From Trichoplax sp. H2 (taxonomy: Eukaryota > Placozoa > Uniplacotomia > Trichoplacea), in NCBI GenBank assembly GCA_003344405.1, contig NOWV01000014.1, positions 806,001 through 870,000 of the forward strand: a stretch of DNA of 64,000 nucleotides, written 5' to 3'. The translations under genes and the position numbers were made by a program. Of this stretch, positions 24,701 to 39,700 are shown one piece after another (positions within the stretch are counted from its first letter, which is position 1; every line of letters starts with the position of its first letter). The notes beneath the pieces are model-generated. The model worked only from the letters and a program-made list of their open reading frames with translations. It did no database searches and was not told the DNA's origin.

Positions 24701-27700
24701 TAAAATATAGTTTGAATGTGATCAAGGCTATAAACTTATTTTGATAATTTGATACATATTAAAACTTACTTATGGAAACAATGGAGCTTTGAGCTGTTGC
24801 TCCGGTTTGATTATATTTCGCGGTACATCTAAAATCACCGTTGTTGCTTAATGTTAGGTTACTAAAGAGCAGGACAGATTTGGCTACTGTTTGATCAGCC
24901 GATGCTGAGTATGTGATCATAACATTACTTCCAGTAGAAATTGAAGCTCCATTCTTAGTCCAAGATAGTCCAGATATAGGGCGAGTTGTAGTTTGACAAG
25001 TTAGAGCGATATAGGCACCGTAAGTATAAGTAGTAGCGTTGCTTGTTACAGACACAGTAGATAATGGGATATCTAAATAGTATAGTACAGTAGTAGATAA
25101 ATATGTAAATATTGCGATATTTATAATGAGCTAGACCTTTCAATTTTAGGAGCATTTATACTTTATGTTCAATGAAGAAGCATCAGCCTTATAATTTGGC
25201 TTACTTTGTATCTATATTTATATGTTATCTGCAGCAACTTTTAGTAATAGATTTTTCTAATGTAAAAACAGCTAGTAGAGTATAAATACAGACGTTAAGA
25301 AAACATACCTGGCAGTCTAGTCTGGCAATAAATGCCGGTGTGGTAAGCATTACAACTAGAATATGTGATAGTAATGACGAAATAATGCGTAAGTTGTAAT
25401 TTTATTTAAAGAAATTATACAAACTATATTTTTATGTAACTGTTATGCTATGTTAACCAGTGGAAAAAGTTTTTGATAGATTATTAAAGATACACAAGTC
25501 TACTGGTAGAATTCATATACATAATATTAGCTATACACTATAGTACCTGCAGATCGGGATCGAATTAACCATATTACATTGACCATTATTATTGCATAGT
25601 AGAGATGAACATGAAAGACCTAACATAAATGAGAATATAGTAGTGTTGGTGATACGTAAAGATTGTGATGGTATATGCATTAGATTTAAAATAGAAACCG
25701 TGTGAAGACTTAGCAACATGAGTAATTTATCAAACTAGGCATCGTAAGCATAGCTTTTTAGTAATGATCGGATCATTCTACATCAATTATGGCTATTATT
25801 TTAGCTATAGATTACTGTATTTACTAGATATTTATTAAATTACTGAAGAATACTGTATGCAGTACGAGTTTAAATGGAAATAAACTGAACAACATGATTG
25901 AGATTCTTGTACTACATTGTAAATTTATCGATAGTCTATATTATAAGCTATTATATTAATTTTCATAATAATTTGATAACGTTTATGATATAAATTTACG
26001 TAGATGATATTTTATTTTTAGGATTGAAGGCTTATAAAATTTAACACTTAACTATGTGTAGTTTCATGATAGAACTTACTAATATTAATGGTGTTGCTTT
26101 TAACCACTTTGCTCGTCGAAGACTGCCTTGCAGAACAACTGTAAGCTCCATTATCATTTATAGATTGCACCATGAAATACATAGAGGATCTAGCTTGGTA
26201 GTAGTTGTTACCAGGGATGGAAACAATGTTATATTTATTTCCTGAAGTGACCAGAGCATTATTTACGGTCCAGGTAATGGTAGATAATGGATAAGAGAGA
26301 GCTTCACAGTCTAATCCGGCGTATTGGCCAACAGTATAGGTAGTAAGATTGGACTTGACAATAACGCTTCTTAGCGGTACAGCTATTCCAAATATCAAAG
26401 AAAATATTGGTGTTTTTGGGTAGATTTACACTTAAGTTGAATAAATCATAATAATTAACATAGAATAGTACACTATATTTGTTAGATTATTGATTAAAAT
26501 TTGATATTTTAAAACTGAATCCAATCGATCATAGTTTTGATTATTTACTGAAATACGAATACTTACGGGGTAAAGCAGATTCGCAATAGGTTCCAGTATA
26601 GCCAGCATTACAGCTACTGTTGATGTTAATGTGAAAATAATATTATTATATCTATAGGTAATATTTAATATGGTTTATGTAGTATGTTATAATACCTGCA
26701 AGATGGCGCATTGTCGGACATGACACATTGACCTTGGTTGCTGCAAAACTGTGGTGAACAGCTAAATTCTGAATAATGAAAAGTTTCATATCACAGTTCG
26801 TAAAAATTGATATAATAGGTTTGAAAATTTCGTGCATTGCAAAATAAGCGTCAAACTTTCATAAATATTATCATAAATGAAATTTATATACTGTAAAATA
26901 TTATTTATGGGTTCAAGTCGTTTCGATATGCTTTGCTTGAGAATTTGAGGTAAATATAGATTGTGCAGTATTGACGTCTTACATATAAAATCAGTACACC
27001 TAAAGTAGCGAATACACCAGTATTCTGTGATTCTAATTAGTTCACATCCATGCTTACAATAGATGGTACTTACGAAGGTTGATGAGATTGCTTTTTACTA
27101 CTTTGCCTGAGGAATCTAAACCACTGCATGAGTAGACACCGTTATCACCGCGCTTTAGGCTTTTAAAATAGAGTACCGATTTCGCGATATAACCAGACGT
27201 AGTACTTGTCACAAATCCAATGTTGGCATTAGATATGATTTGAACATCGTTTTTAGCCCATAAAATACTAGATATGGGATAGGAATAGGCCATACATTGC
27301 AGCGATAAATATTGGCCGACAAAATATTGCGTAGCATTGGCTGCCAGCATAACTTGAGATAAAGTCATATCTGTTTATACAGGTTACAATATGTTAGAAC
27401 AGCTAGAGCAATTGCCTAATAATAATTTAGTGAAGTATTGTTTAATCGAAATGAACTTCGCAAGCTGATCATTTTATTTTATCTAGGCCTGATGTAAAAC
27501 CAATTAAACCTACGAAATTATAAACTCTTTAGATTTACCTTTGACGCAGGCATTTCCGTTCCAATATCCAAAATCACATAAGCATGCATAAGTCTTCGTA
27601 GGCTTCAATATGTCTAAACATGTTGCTCCTGAATTGCCACATGGTGAGCTAAGACAGGCACTGATCTCTAAATTTCGACATTTATTAAAAAGACAATTAA

Positions 27701-30700
27701 ATGAAATTTATTCAAAATTGCTATAAAAATAAAAGTGATGCATTGAAGTCATTTTATAGAATATGGATTCAATTAAGATTAAGGTAAGAGAATTAAAGTG
27801 TTTGCGTTATTACTGTAGCACTGAAAGAATTCGCATTTACTAACCTGTCTGGCAGACGTAGCTGTTATTAGTTCGTGATTGTTTAATGCAGAATGAAGTA
27901 ATTTAATTTGATTTAGCACAAAAAATATCTTAACTAATTTATAAAGATAGCTTGATTTTAATTCTTTAATATTTAAGGCAATATAAGACTGATATCATTG
28001 ATATCTATTTCTAGTTACTATGGTACATACTTGGATGGCAGTTGGTTGGCACCATTGAGGTTGGGGTCTAATGGCTGATCTGTATGTTTAGAGAGAACTT
28101 TATAAGTACACGCCGAAAAATTTTAATTCATAATCGAAAATTTCATAAAATAATTATTTTCTTATTATGATTTATCAATCACAGTAGTATCAGCAAATTA
28201 CCAACGCAGAATGCTTGAGCACCCATAGTAGTAGAACATTGACTTATATCCCCGGCAAGATTGCTTTGGGTGCAATTGGCGAGATTTGGCTCTTTACCGG
28301 TACACCCAATCTTTCCAATGATTGTGGTCATAGAACTATTACCACAGCATTGGCTACGTAATTGCGTATCGGCAAATCCAAGTTGTCGACATGCTACTTG
28401 AGCATCTTGGAATTGCCAGAAGCTATTACAAACTTTACCCCAAGTCTGGCCATTGTATACTTCGACCAAACCTTGACTATATATTGATGAGCCTGTCAAG
28501 CGGATTCCAATGACTGTAGAATCTATGATTGGAAATTTTAAAGAGAAAATTGTGATTCATCACATCTGAAATTAGAAAGTGGCTATAAGTACCGCCAGAT
28601 ACACTAGGAAAGTAACATGATTACTTAAAATTACAATAAGTTTTAGGCTAGTTGTTATTTTGAAAGATCTTTTAATGCTTTATCCGTATTGCTATATTTT
28701 AGTCTGATAATCTTATTGTCGCTCAATCTTACAAAATAGACAATTATATCCGCTATAGCCTTCTGGACACTGGCAAGTATAATATCCGACGTAGTCTTTA
28801 CAAACGGCTCGTCCACCAGCTACAGATTGGCAAGGGTTGTTGGCGCACTCGTTAATATCTACAAGCAATTAAACATGATCATGTAGACGTTATAAAGTAG
28901 TCGATATTAAGGACACAACGTATTTTATTTGATGAAAATGTAGCATTATCATATATCACTTAATTTTCAGTACGCTCATTTTTATGCAACTTCTAGCACA
29001 TTATGAGAATATCAAGTATTTATTTTTAATGATCGATTAAATTTTTGAATTTTACTTTATATTAAGTACCGGTTTGGCAGTCTTTTCCAGTAAAGCCTTT
29101 ATTACATTGACAAATATACTCATCGTCCTGACTCATGGCGACACAAACACCGCGATTGTTGCAACTTTGTTTATTTGTGTAGCAGTAATGATCTGTTTAA
29201 GAACAGAGAAGAAAAGCAGCTTTTTACAACTTAGGATAAGAAAATTTACTTTCTAAATTACTAAACTATTAAGAAAGGCCATAATAAATGATATTTTATG
29301 ATTGATTTCGCAACTATTACTGTGGTAAAGATAGATTTATTATAAATTGATAAGATGTAGCTTGCATTAATGTGATGTCATGCAGTAACTTTAGTTATTC
29401 ATAGAGTAATATAAGATAACCCTTATCTGCTGTCATTTCCTATATAACTTAAATCGCTTCTATTAGACTTACTGCTACATTTGATGGCCAAGTCCATGTC
29501 ATGGGTACAATTAGCGAGAGCTGGGACTCGGCGGGTGCAATCACTTGGAGATGTTTCGTGACCAAAGCATTTTAAGCTATCAAATTGTATTTTTTCTTTG
29601 CCTTTTCCATAGATAGGGAATGAATATACGTTGGTCGCATTACCGTAACCAGCAGCTCTACATAAGACTGATGCAGTAGTAATATCGACATTATTGTTAT
29701 TGCATACTGTGCCCCAAGCCCCATTTTGGTAAACTTCGACGAATCCAGTACCACTAATGATGCTAGTACCACTTATTCGTACAGCTCCATTTGCTACAGG
29801 CCCTAATTGACAGTTGAGACCATAATATCCTGGAGGACATTCGCAATAGAAAGATTCTGCACCCAGTATGGTATGGCAGGTTGCATTTGGAGCACAAACG
29901 CTTGCATTGCACCAATTTCCTTGGCATTCGATGCTAGCAACTTCAAGATTTCCACAGTTTGCAACTCCCCAAGCACTATGCTTACATAAAGATAATGCTG
30001 TTTCAGTGCCTGTGCAGTCAAGATCATCTAGCCAGTATGGGGTCACCTTTGAGCCATATTTTGAGCAACAGGCAAAGTCCTTAGCACTCGCAAATCCAAG
30101 TTGCCTACAGGCAACGTTTGCATCCTTAAGATCAAATCGGTCATCACAAACTGATCCCCATCTACCTTTGAAAAATACTTCAAGATTTCCAGAGTATCGA
30201 TTTGGTCCACCAAGCAGCCTTAATGGCTCAGTGTCAGATACTATAAAAAAAATATTATTTCTTAGCGTGATCTTAAACCAACTCCTTTTGATTGAAGATA
30301 TGTGGCTTTACAATAATTGAAAATTTTAAGATAAGCCATGCTTAAATATTACTTACATTGATTGCATAGGCTGCCAATGAATCCGGGTGTACATTTGCAA
30401 GTAAAAGCAGATGAAGATATTTTAACGCATGTGCCATAATGGCAGGGGGATGAATAGCATGGATTGTCTGGTAGAATTTAGAATTTAACGTAGGTGTAAA
30501 AATGCAGTTATAGTTCGTATGTCTAGCATTGAGTTGATGAATGGAAAGGCCAATACAAATTACATTCTACCTGTACAACTAAGACCAACAAGATCCGTGT
30601 AGTCACAAAATGATGATACTTGCGTTCTTAAGTTGCAATTTAAGATTGAAGTTTCATTTCCTGTGCAGGTAATGCCGGCTAATTTCAAAGGAATAGATCA

Positions 30701-33700
30701 ATATTAGATCATATCAACTTATTTTACCTATAAATTGCTCTAATATAGTAAAGTAATCCTGCTTATGGACTTTTCAAATGAATAAATTTATTAAACAAAG
30801 TTGTAATAATATTCTTGCATATTAACTTACAGTATGGTATACTCCCGGTTGCTCCACCATAAAAGCTGTTCTTTTTGATTGATATTAATATTGGATAGTT
30901 TAATTTTGAACAGATCAGTTTGCCTGCTGCTGTATTGAATGTACCAAAATCACAGACACTACCCCAAGTTCCGTTCTTATAAATCTGAAGTGTTCCAGAA
31001 CTAACATCATTATTGCCTTGGGGTGTTGTAAGCCGGACATCACCATCGGTTGCTTCTATAATTTTAATGAGACGTAGTAGCGAAATTTCATCAAATGAAT
31101 CAGGTTAAAAACGTATTAAACAGAAATCACTCGATCATTATATCCGAATAGCTAAAGCTTTTGTTACTAACTTTCTGAACAATTTTTCCCATGAAATCCT
31201 GGAGGACATAGACAGCTAAATCCATAATTCTGGTTTATGCAGGTTGCTTGTTGGCCGCAAGGATTGGTGGAACATTGAATTTCTATTTGGAGATAGAGAA
31301 AGAGAAACAAATAAATGTAAGAAGTAGCTAAAGCTAATGCAATGGAATCATTTATTATGTTTATAAAGTAAAGCATGCAATAGATTGCTATAGAATCAAG
31401 GGAGTTTTACTACATAAAGAATTCCATTGGTATCCTAAATTTTGACTGTTTTGATACTAAGTTTTATGACTGTCAAACAATTTTTGCTATAAAGCATGCA
31501 GATCAATGATTAGTTCGCTCGCAAGGAGAATAATAAAATAGCAGAATAAATTTCGGATTTTTGAAGATACTTGTATTCAAATTATGCTATCCTACTGCAA
31601 TTGATCCGTTTGAATTAAAGCTAAACTATAGAAAAATTGAAGGTCAATCATAACTTCATGATTATTTCACTTATAATTTTTAGATATACGAATATATCTT
31701 TATGGGTTAAAGAAACACGCTGATGAGAAATGCACTCATCAATTATTATTGACGAATAATATTTATTAATGCGTTACGAATTATTAGTTCTATGAACTAC
31801 CATGTAAATCAATCTGACCTTTACGCATAGGTGACAATTTTCACCTAAAATTACTTATATATTAGTGTAAAACTTACTAGAAGAACACGTTGGTCCGGTA
31901 TAACCTGCTTGACATACACAAGTATATGCGTCAACGCTTCCATTAACTAGCTGGCATGTACCCCTAAAACTGCAGGGACTGCTATCGCAAGCATCGGCTA
32001 TCATTTTAAGATGGGAAAAATCATTTCCAATATTAATACAGTTAACAGATTTAGGCAAGCATACATGCTGTAAACAGAATCAAGATTTGCTTAATATAGC
32101 AATGGATTTGTATAAATTATAATGAAGCCAATATAGCTTATATCGCCAGACTTACTTGTACATTCCAGCATAACTGCACTACTGGATGAACATTGTGCAT
32201 CATAGGATCCAATTTCACACTGTGTTAAGCTTGATTCAGTTCCAACGCAATCTACATTTTTTAACCAGTACTTTCCAAAGTGGGAACCACAGCAGTAATA
32301 CCTTTTATATCCAACAAATCCCAATTGTTTACAAGCTACTTTAGCTTCAACTGTGGTGAAGCCGTCATCACATACTGGTCTCCACTCGTTATTATGAAAT
32401 AATTGCAGCTCGTATCGAGTAAGGAAGAAGCCGATAAAAACTCGAACTAGTTTGACACTGCCATCGGTTACTATTGATCCGATAAATGAATTAAAACATA
32501 TTAATTGAAGCTAAATTGAAATAAATGAAATTCAAATTGAAAATGAGTTACCGAATTGGCAGTATTGGCCAGTATATTGAGGTGGACATTGGCAAAAAAA
32601 GTTTAAACTATCTGCTACACATGTCCCACCGTTTTGACAAGGTTGCCGTTGACATAAGGATGCTGGGATTTCAAAATCAGAAATTGATTAGCAAATAACA
32701 TTGATATGATTAATATTTAATTTTCAAAATAAAAATTAGAAAACTGTGGTGCAGCGTGTTATTATATCTCTTATAGAAGATTACTGCAAAATAGTATAAT
32801 ACGGAAGTAAGTAGCTAAACGTAAATTATTTCTGATAGCTTGGGTCATTTGGCAGTGCGAGTACTTACTGCTGCATAAAATGCTGACATCATTCGCATGA
32901 GTACAACCACTAGCACTGGTGAGTGTTTTAATATTGCAGGCTCTCAAACTTATCTCGTTACCAGTGCAACTAGTTGATACGATAGCTGCTGAGCTATTAC
33001 CTCTACCAAAGTAGGCTTTGGGTAAATATCGAGAAAAGGTCAAATTTAACTGATTGCAGATGACTTTGCCGTCATTAATTGTAGCTACTTTATCACATAA
33101 TGTCGCCCAACGGTCACCAACGTATACTTCCACGCGACCTTCAGTAGCATTAACTCCGTTCTTGAGTTGAACATCGCCTTGCTTAGATGGTCCTAGAAGT
33201 TGAAAAATGATAATATTGATTGGTCATTCCATAAAAATAAACTACGGGCTGTTTATTAAAATCTACTGTATATACTTTTGGATTTGAACCTTCTAACCTA
33301 TATAATTTTCGCATAACTGGCCCGAATAAAAAGTCGTACATAAACATTTGTAACCATAATTCATATTCCTGCAAGTTCCACCATTATAGCATGTTTTTCC
33401 ATAGCAGTAATTTAAACCTGAACAAGGAAAATATTGTTTATATTAAGTAGATAGATTATTATGAAATAATTTGTGTTAGTATTTGCCTCAGGGTAACAGA
33501 AGATGAAACTTATCAGTTGCTACTTAAGATAATGTGTAAACTACCGAACATGTCCGGTACTTTAAATGTAATTATTAAAGATGAGCTTACTTGTATAGCA
33601 GCTAACTCCGACATCATCATCGTGATTGCATATTGATTCGGCATTATTAGTATCATATGAACATTCGCTCAACAAGAGCTCAAAACCAGAACATCGAACA

Positions 33701-36700
33701 TTGTATAGACCAATTTTGCCAGTACCAGAATCATAGAAGGAGCCCGAGGTAATTGCTCCTGCGTAACCACGCTGTTGGCAGACAACATCTGCAGCTTGAT
33801 TAGTGAAGTTCTTTTTACAAACAGTAGTCCAAATGCCTTGCAGGTATACTTCAATACGACCTCGACCGAGATTACTTATAGACTCTGGGATAATATTTAC
33901 ATCGCCCGTCTTAGGTGGACCTATTGAATTGCAAGATTTAAATTTAGCGATAATAAATCAGTGTCGCTGCGGTAGATTCAATTTCTGGCTATTTCTGCTA
34001 ATAGCATTTCAATTTAATTATATTAATCCATTCTATAGCCATCAGAAAGTGCTTAGGTAGTGTAATCTACGATAATTAAATTACCTTAGCTCAAAATTAT
34101 AGCATAAACAGTAGCTTTGCAAGCATTCTATCGTACTAATGGACGAAATCAGTATTTCTATTCGACATTTTACAATCGGGCCCTCTAAGCTAAGATATAC
34201 TGTTTAACCGATATTCGTGCACTTAGAATGGAAATTATGACTGCAAGGACAGTAATTAAATTAAAATAACCTTACCATATTGACATAAATTGCCGTAATA
34301 TCCACTGGAGCACTGACATTGGTAGTAATTCTTGTCTACTGTACTATAGGAATTTACGCATTTGGCACCGTTCATACATGGGCTGCTATCACAGACGGAT
34401 ATGTACTGGCATAAAGGGCCATAAGTACCCGGTTTACATTCACAATATTGAAAGTAGTAGGTCTTGCCATCGACCACCGAAGTATTAAATTTGCAAGTCC
34501 CGTTAACACAAGTATTTGGAGAGCATGTTGTATCTAGAGGATTAAAAAGCGGAAATGCAGTTACAAGCTTGACAATATTCCTATAATACCAAATTAGAAG
34601 AATTAGGCCAACTTACTAGAACATTGCACTTTTGCACGGCTGCTGCAACTGTAAGCATTTAAACCGTAAGTAAAATTACACTGAGAGAACTTCGTTGCAG
34701 TACTATTACATTTCATATTGTAAACCCAAACTTTCTCAAAAGTATTACTATCTGTGTAGCAGCATGAATGCTTAGTTGATGTTGTGTAACCAAGTTCTCG
34801 ACAAATAACATCGGCTTCAAGTTTTGTCATCTGAGAGTAGCAGAATGCTCCCCAAATGCCATCATGATAAATCAATGGAGCACCTTCAATAGTATTACTT
34901 GTCGTAGTCGATTTAACTAGTTTAACTGTCCCATCTTCTGGCGAAACTAAAATTGAAAATATAGTAGAGAATGAAATATCATGCAGAAAAATAATTTTAA
35001 TGACATCCTATCGGTCTTTCTGATCAGTCTAGTGATACTAAAATAAGTGCATTGCCTAATATTTAAATGAAAATTGGATAATTGTGATTTTCGTATAGAA
35101 GCTGCTGATACATTCGGAATAATAACATAATCAAAGATTATGCTTAGTCCTCGTTGCTAAAGATAGTAGTCTACTTAATTTTAGAATTGAATAATTGTAT
35201 ATCAATTGATCGATTTTACTTAAACAAAGTCTATAAAGATCTAATCTTTAATGCTAAACTGCATAAATATCTGGTAATATAATGAATTCACTGGATATAG
35301 CAGCTTTAGGTGAGTTTATATTCGCTTAGAGGTCAAAATTTAGGTAGTTACCTATTGGTGATTCACACTTGGCACCGGTAAAACCGGATTTGCAGTAGCA
35401 TAGTCCATAGAAACCTTCAGAAGTACAGTACTTATTTTGGGGTGCGCAGCTTTGTATTTCGGTAGCATCGCATCGGCTTCCAGCTACAATACAAAATAGA
35501 AGTCAAGGGAAATTTGATAATTTGATATACATTCCGTATTTCGGGGATTTTATAAGGACATTTTCACGAGTTAGTGAAAGAACATACTAAGACACTCGAT
35601 GGATAAATCTTGAGAATGATCTTGACAGTCTTGTGGAACATTATACCAGCCCGCACTATTGCATTCATCAATGGTAAATTCTTTGCCTTCGCAGGTAACT
35701 TTATTTACTATCGTTGGGCCATAACCGAAAAATCTGGTTGCAACAGCTTTTGTTGAGGAGTACGTGCGAAATCCTAATTGTTGACAAACTTGTCTAAACG
35801 TTAAGAAGCTAGAACTAGAACGACAAATAGTTCCCCATGTCCCTTGATAGAATACTTGAACAATTCCACCCGTGTTACTTGTACTAGCTAATCGGAGATC
35901 TCCATTTTTTGCATTAGCACCTAAATAGGAAGGCGTAAAATGAAGGTAAAATCAATTCGAAATAACTAAAGTTATACAAGATAGTTTTGTCTTATTTGTA
36001 AACAATTCCAAATCTTGCAACTTTACATACCTGAGCAAGCAAGACTTAAGTCCCACTGATGAGTGCAACCACCTTGATTAGTAACCGCTACAGCTGGACA
36101 GTCTTTAACTGAATTTTCAGTACCAGTACATTTAAGCTGATAGATAGTAGCAGTATTACCTTGGCCAAATACTGGCGTTGGGAATGCATTAGCAAATATA
36201 TAGCCCATTTGTTTGCAAATGACTTTCATATCTTGGATAGAAGATTGGTTAAGACAGACTGTAGACCAGTTATTATTTAAATAAACTTCAACACGTCCAC
36301 TTAATGGGTTACTGCCGTTGACTAATCGAACAGAGCCTGAAGTTGGAACTGTATAATGTGCCAAATATAGAAGAAGAATATGAATCCAATTTATTACAAT
36401 CATCTTATATTTTTATTAAACTACAAATGACCTTTCAATTATGATAACTACGGTAAATGCGGGTTAGAATATCAGATAAAATTGCGTTTCTTACATGTGT
36501 TTACGATTCATTAACAGTATAAACACATATACTACAGTCATAAAGTCGAGAAGTGAAAGTAAAAGGCTTAAATTAACTTTCATGTTCACAAATTTAAGAT
36601 AATATCGTCAAGTTGAATACGTACATGTCGCATCTTGACAATTTTGGCCTGTAAATTGACCGCTACATTTACAAGAATACCCGTAAAATTTGTTGGAGCA

Positions 36701-39700
36701 GGTGCCACCATTCGTGCATGGATTTGACGAACAAGAATTATTAGCTTATAAAAATGAAAAGAAAATTTCGAAAGGTTTCAATTTCACTCTTCATCCACGA
36801 TAAACGTATCTCAGACTAACTATTTTAATTTTTATCAGCTTACTTGCGCAGTAAACTCCAGCATAACTAGAGAAACATGCCACAGTATTATTAGGATTAC
36901 TACCAGGACAATCAAAGATGGATGATTCATAGCCTGAGCATTTTAAGTTTCTCATTCCACTTGTAATTAACGGGCTTCCAAATGCAGCACTGCTAGTAAT
37001 GCTAGTAGCACCAGCAAAACCCATTTGTTGACATACTACATGAGCATCGTAGAGCGTGAAATCACTGGAACAAATTGGTCTCTGTTCATTATTGTAGAAA
37101 TATTGAACACGTCCAACATTGGGATGATAAGGTCTTCCAGCGACAAGCGTTATTGATTTATTCGTGAATGGCCCTATAAACAGTAGCAAGAAGATTAGTT
37201 GCTCATCTATTGATTTTAACATCTTTATCTGATCGATCATTGCTGCTCTATCCTATAATATGATCATTATTTATAATGGATACGCAATCCCCAGAGTAAA
37301 ATGTCATTTAAAGTGTTCATAAGAAGACTTAGAGAAAGCTGATCTATCAGATTTCGCAAACAGCATACCTTTTTCACATCTATTTCCTGCATAGGAATAA
37401 CTACATTTGCATGTATATGAAACGGTACCGACTGGCGTGCATTGACCGTTATTTTCACAAGAATTGGGATTGCAAAAATTTCTGAGCTGACATTTGTCTC
37501 CATAGTAACCTTGTGGACAGTGACATTGCGCGATTGTTGCAGGAATACCAAAAACAGTGGTATGATTGAGAGAGCAAACACCGTTGTTAAGGCATGGATT
37601 AGTTTGGCAAGTGGAATCTACAAGTTATTATTTTGATAAAAATGAATTTCTTTTGAAAAGCATTTGCATATTAGCAATTAATCAGGGAAATAAATTATTC
37701 AATTTAGAAATATGAAATGTTATTCGAGTTATATACTTGTTAACATGATCTATTATTTTGATGAAAGTAAATTTCGTTTTAAACCAATTGCATACTAGCT
37801 ACGGTATTAATTAGCGCGTTGACTTGTTCAATTTAGAAATATGGAATGCTATCCTAGCTATATACTTACTAATACACTCTACTCTAAATCGATTAAAGCA
37901 AGTAAATGTGTTTTTTCCATAAGTAAAGGAGCAGTTAGCAATTGAGCTTTCGCTACCAGTGCATGTCATCGTATTGATCCAAATTTTTCTTGAAGGGCCA
38001 GAGTAGTCGCAACAGTAAGATCTTTTATAGCCTACAGAATAGCCTAATTGTTTGCAAGCCATAACAGCGATGGAGTCATCGTTTGACGTACAAATTGATC
38101 CCCAAACACCGTTGTGGAAAATTTCAATTGCTCCTTTTGCTACATTTAGTACAGATGCGTTGGAGGCTTTATAATAGTCATAAATGCGAACGGAGCCTTC
38201 TAATGGTAGAGTAACTAGAGTGAAGTAGCAAATAACAGTTATAATTTAAGAAAGCATCATCATGGTTCTGTTGTACGAAAATGAAATTTCTATTTATATT
38301 GGGTAATCTTGGCTTTATGCCTAACTCTGAATAGTAGTTCTATTTTAAATTTATTAATCGCTTACATTACTTTTAAATTGAGCACGATAGAATCATAGAA
38401 TATGCATTATGATATATAAGTACAATCAAAATTAAGCGCATTTTAGTGATTTAAAGAATAATTTTGTGAATTGTAATAATATACGGTACTATGCTAGATG
38501 AATTCTATTTCGTTTCTTAACAGATTTTTTTTTAGGCTAAATAGGCCTAAATATTCATAGCATGAATAATTTTAGATTCTGATTGGAAAAAGAGCTACCT
38601 ATTGGAGTCGTGCAGTTTGGACCAGTATAGCCGTATTTGCAAACACATCGAGTGGAAAAAAATCCAATTGAACGACAAACTTTATTTTGCGCTGCACAGG
38701 TCTTATTCTTTTCCGTATTGCAGTTGTTTTGATCTATGTTTTATAAGTGAATATCGTTCGAAAAATTATTTACAATAAATAGATAAATAGTTTCATAAAA
38801 CATCAAAACAATTACTGTAGGTTATTTGGGCTGAATGTGCATGCTGAGATTTGCAATGAGCCATTTTTCAGTATTATGATAGGAATCCTCTTAACAAGAA
38901 TATTGAAGTAAAATACTTTGATAGATATTTGTAATATCTTCGTTCTTTGTCGGTGTTTCAAGTAAAGAATACAAATAGTGTATATCGCTATTGGTTACAC
39001 TTTCATTAATTCTGCTTTCGATTTTTACTGGATTATTTTAGGCAGTACCTTTACGGTTAGCCTTGACCGAAATTTATTCAGCTTTATAAAGTACTTACTT
39101 CTACATGTGACAGAAACTGCATTGCTAGTTGAACAAGAGTCGGAAATAACACCAAAACCAGCGTAGTTACACATCAAGATGGAAATTTCATCGTCAAGGC
39201 AACGTGTTCTACCTAGAACATATTTTGTAGCGGTACTCGTTCTTGTATATGCTGATGCGCCAGAGTATCCAAGTTGTTGACATATAACGCTAGCCTCTCC
39301 AAGGCCAAATGTGCCGAAGGAATAGCTACAGATTTCACCCCACGTACCATTGAAGTAAACTTGGGCTAATCCTACTCCAGGTTTGACGGAATTAGCTAAT
39401 CGTACGTCACCATCTTGTTGGGGTCCTATCAAGCATAACTTTTATTAGAGGGTCAGCTAATTTTTCCGCAACTTGATGTTTGAAACTTTGAACACAGCAG
39501 TAAAAGCAAGAATGAATTCAAAACGAGGATATTGCATCGTAAAATTAAAATAAGCATAGCTTAATATGACAAACTGTATCTTATTCGCAGGCGTCACGCT
39601 CGAATAATTGTATTTAAAATTAATGTCAATGCAACCCTACTTCATGAAGAAGTCATCATTTCCGTGGGAGTGAAATATGAAACTTACTGGTCTGACATTG

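Noticed and set aside
29868-30320. 150-codon plus-strand open frame.
   Set aside because: Antisense to the SRCR-EGF-SRCR exon B31, low-complexity composition, no domain; a shadow.
36349-36403. Hydrophobic in-frame run ([15 protein letters not shown]) before exon B16, resembling a signal peptide.
   Set aside because: It lies upstream of the TATACAG acceptor, so it is intron read-through; the gene's SRCR order continues upstream unbroken.
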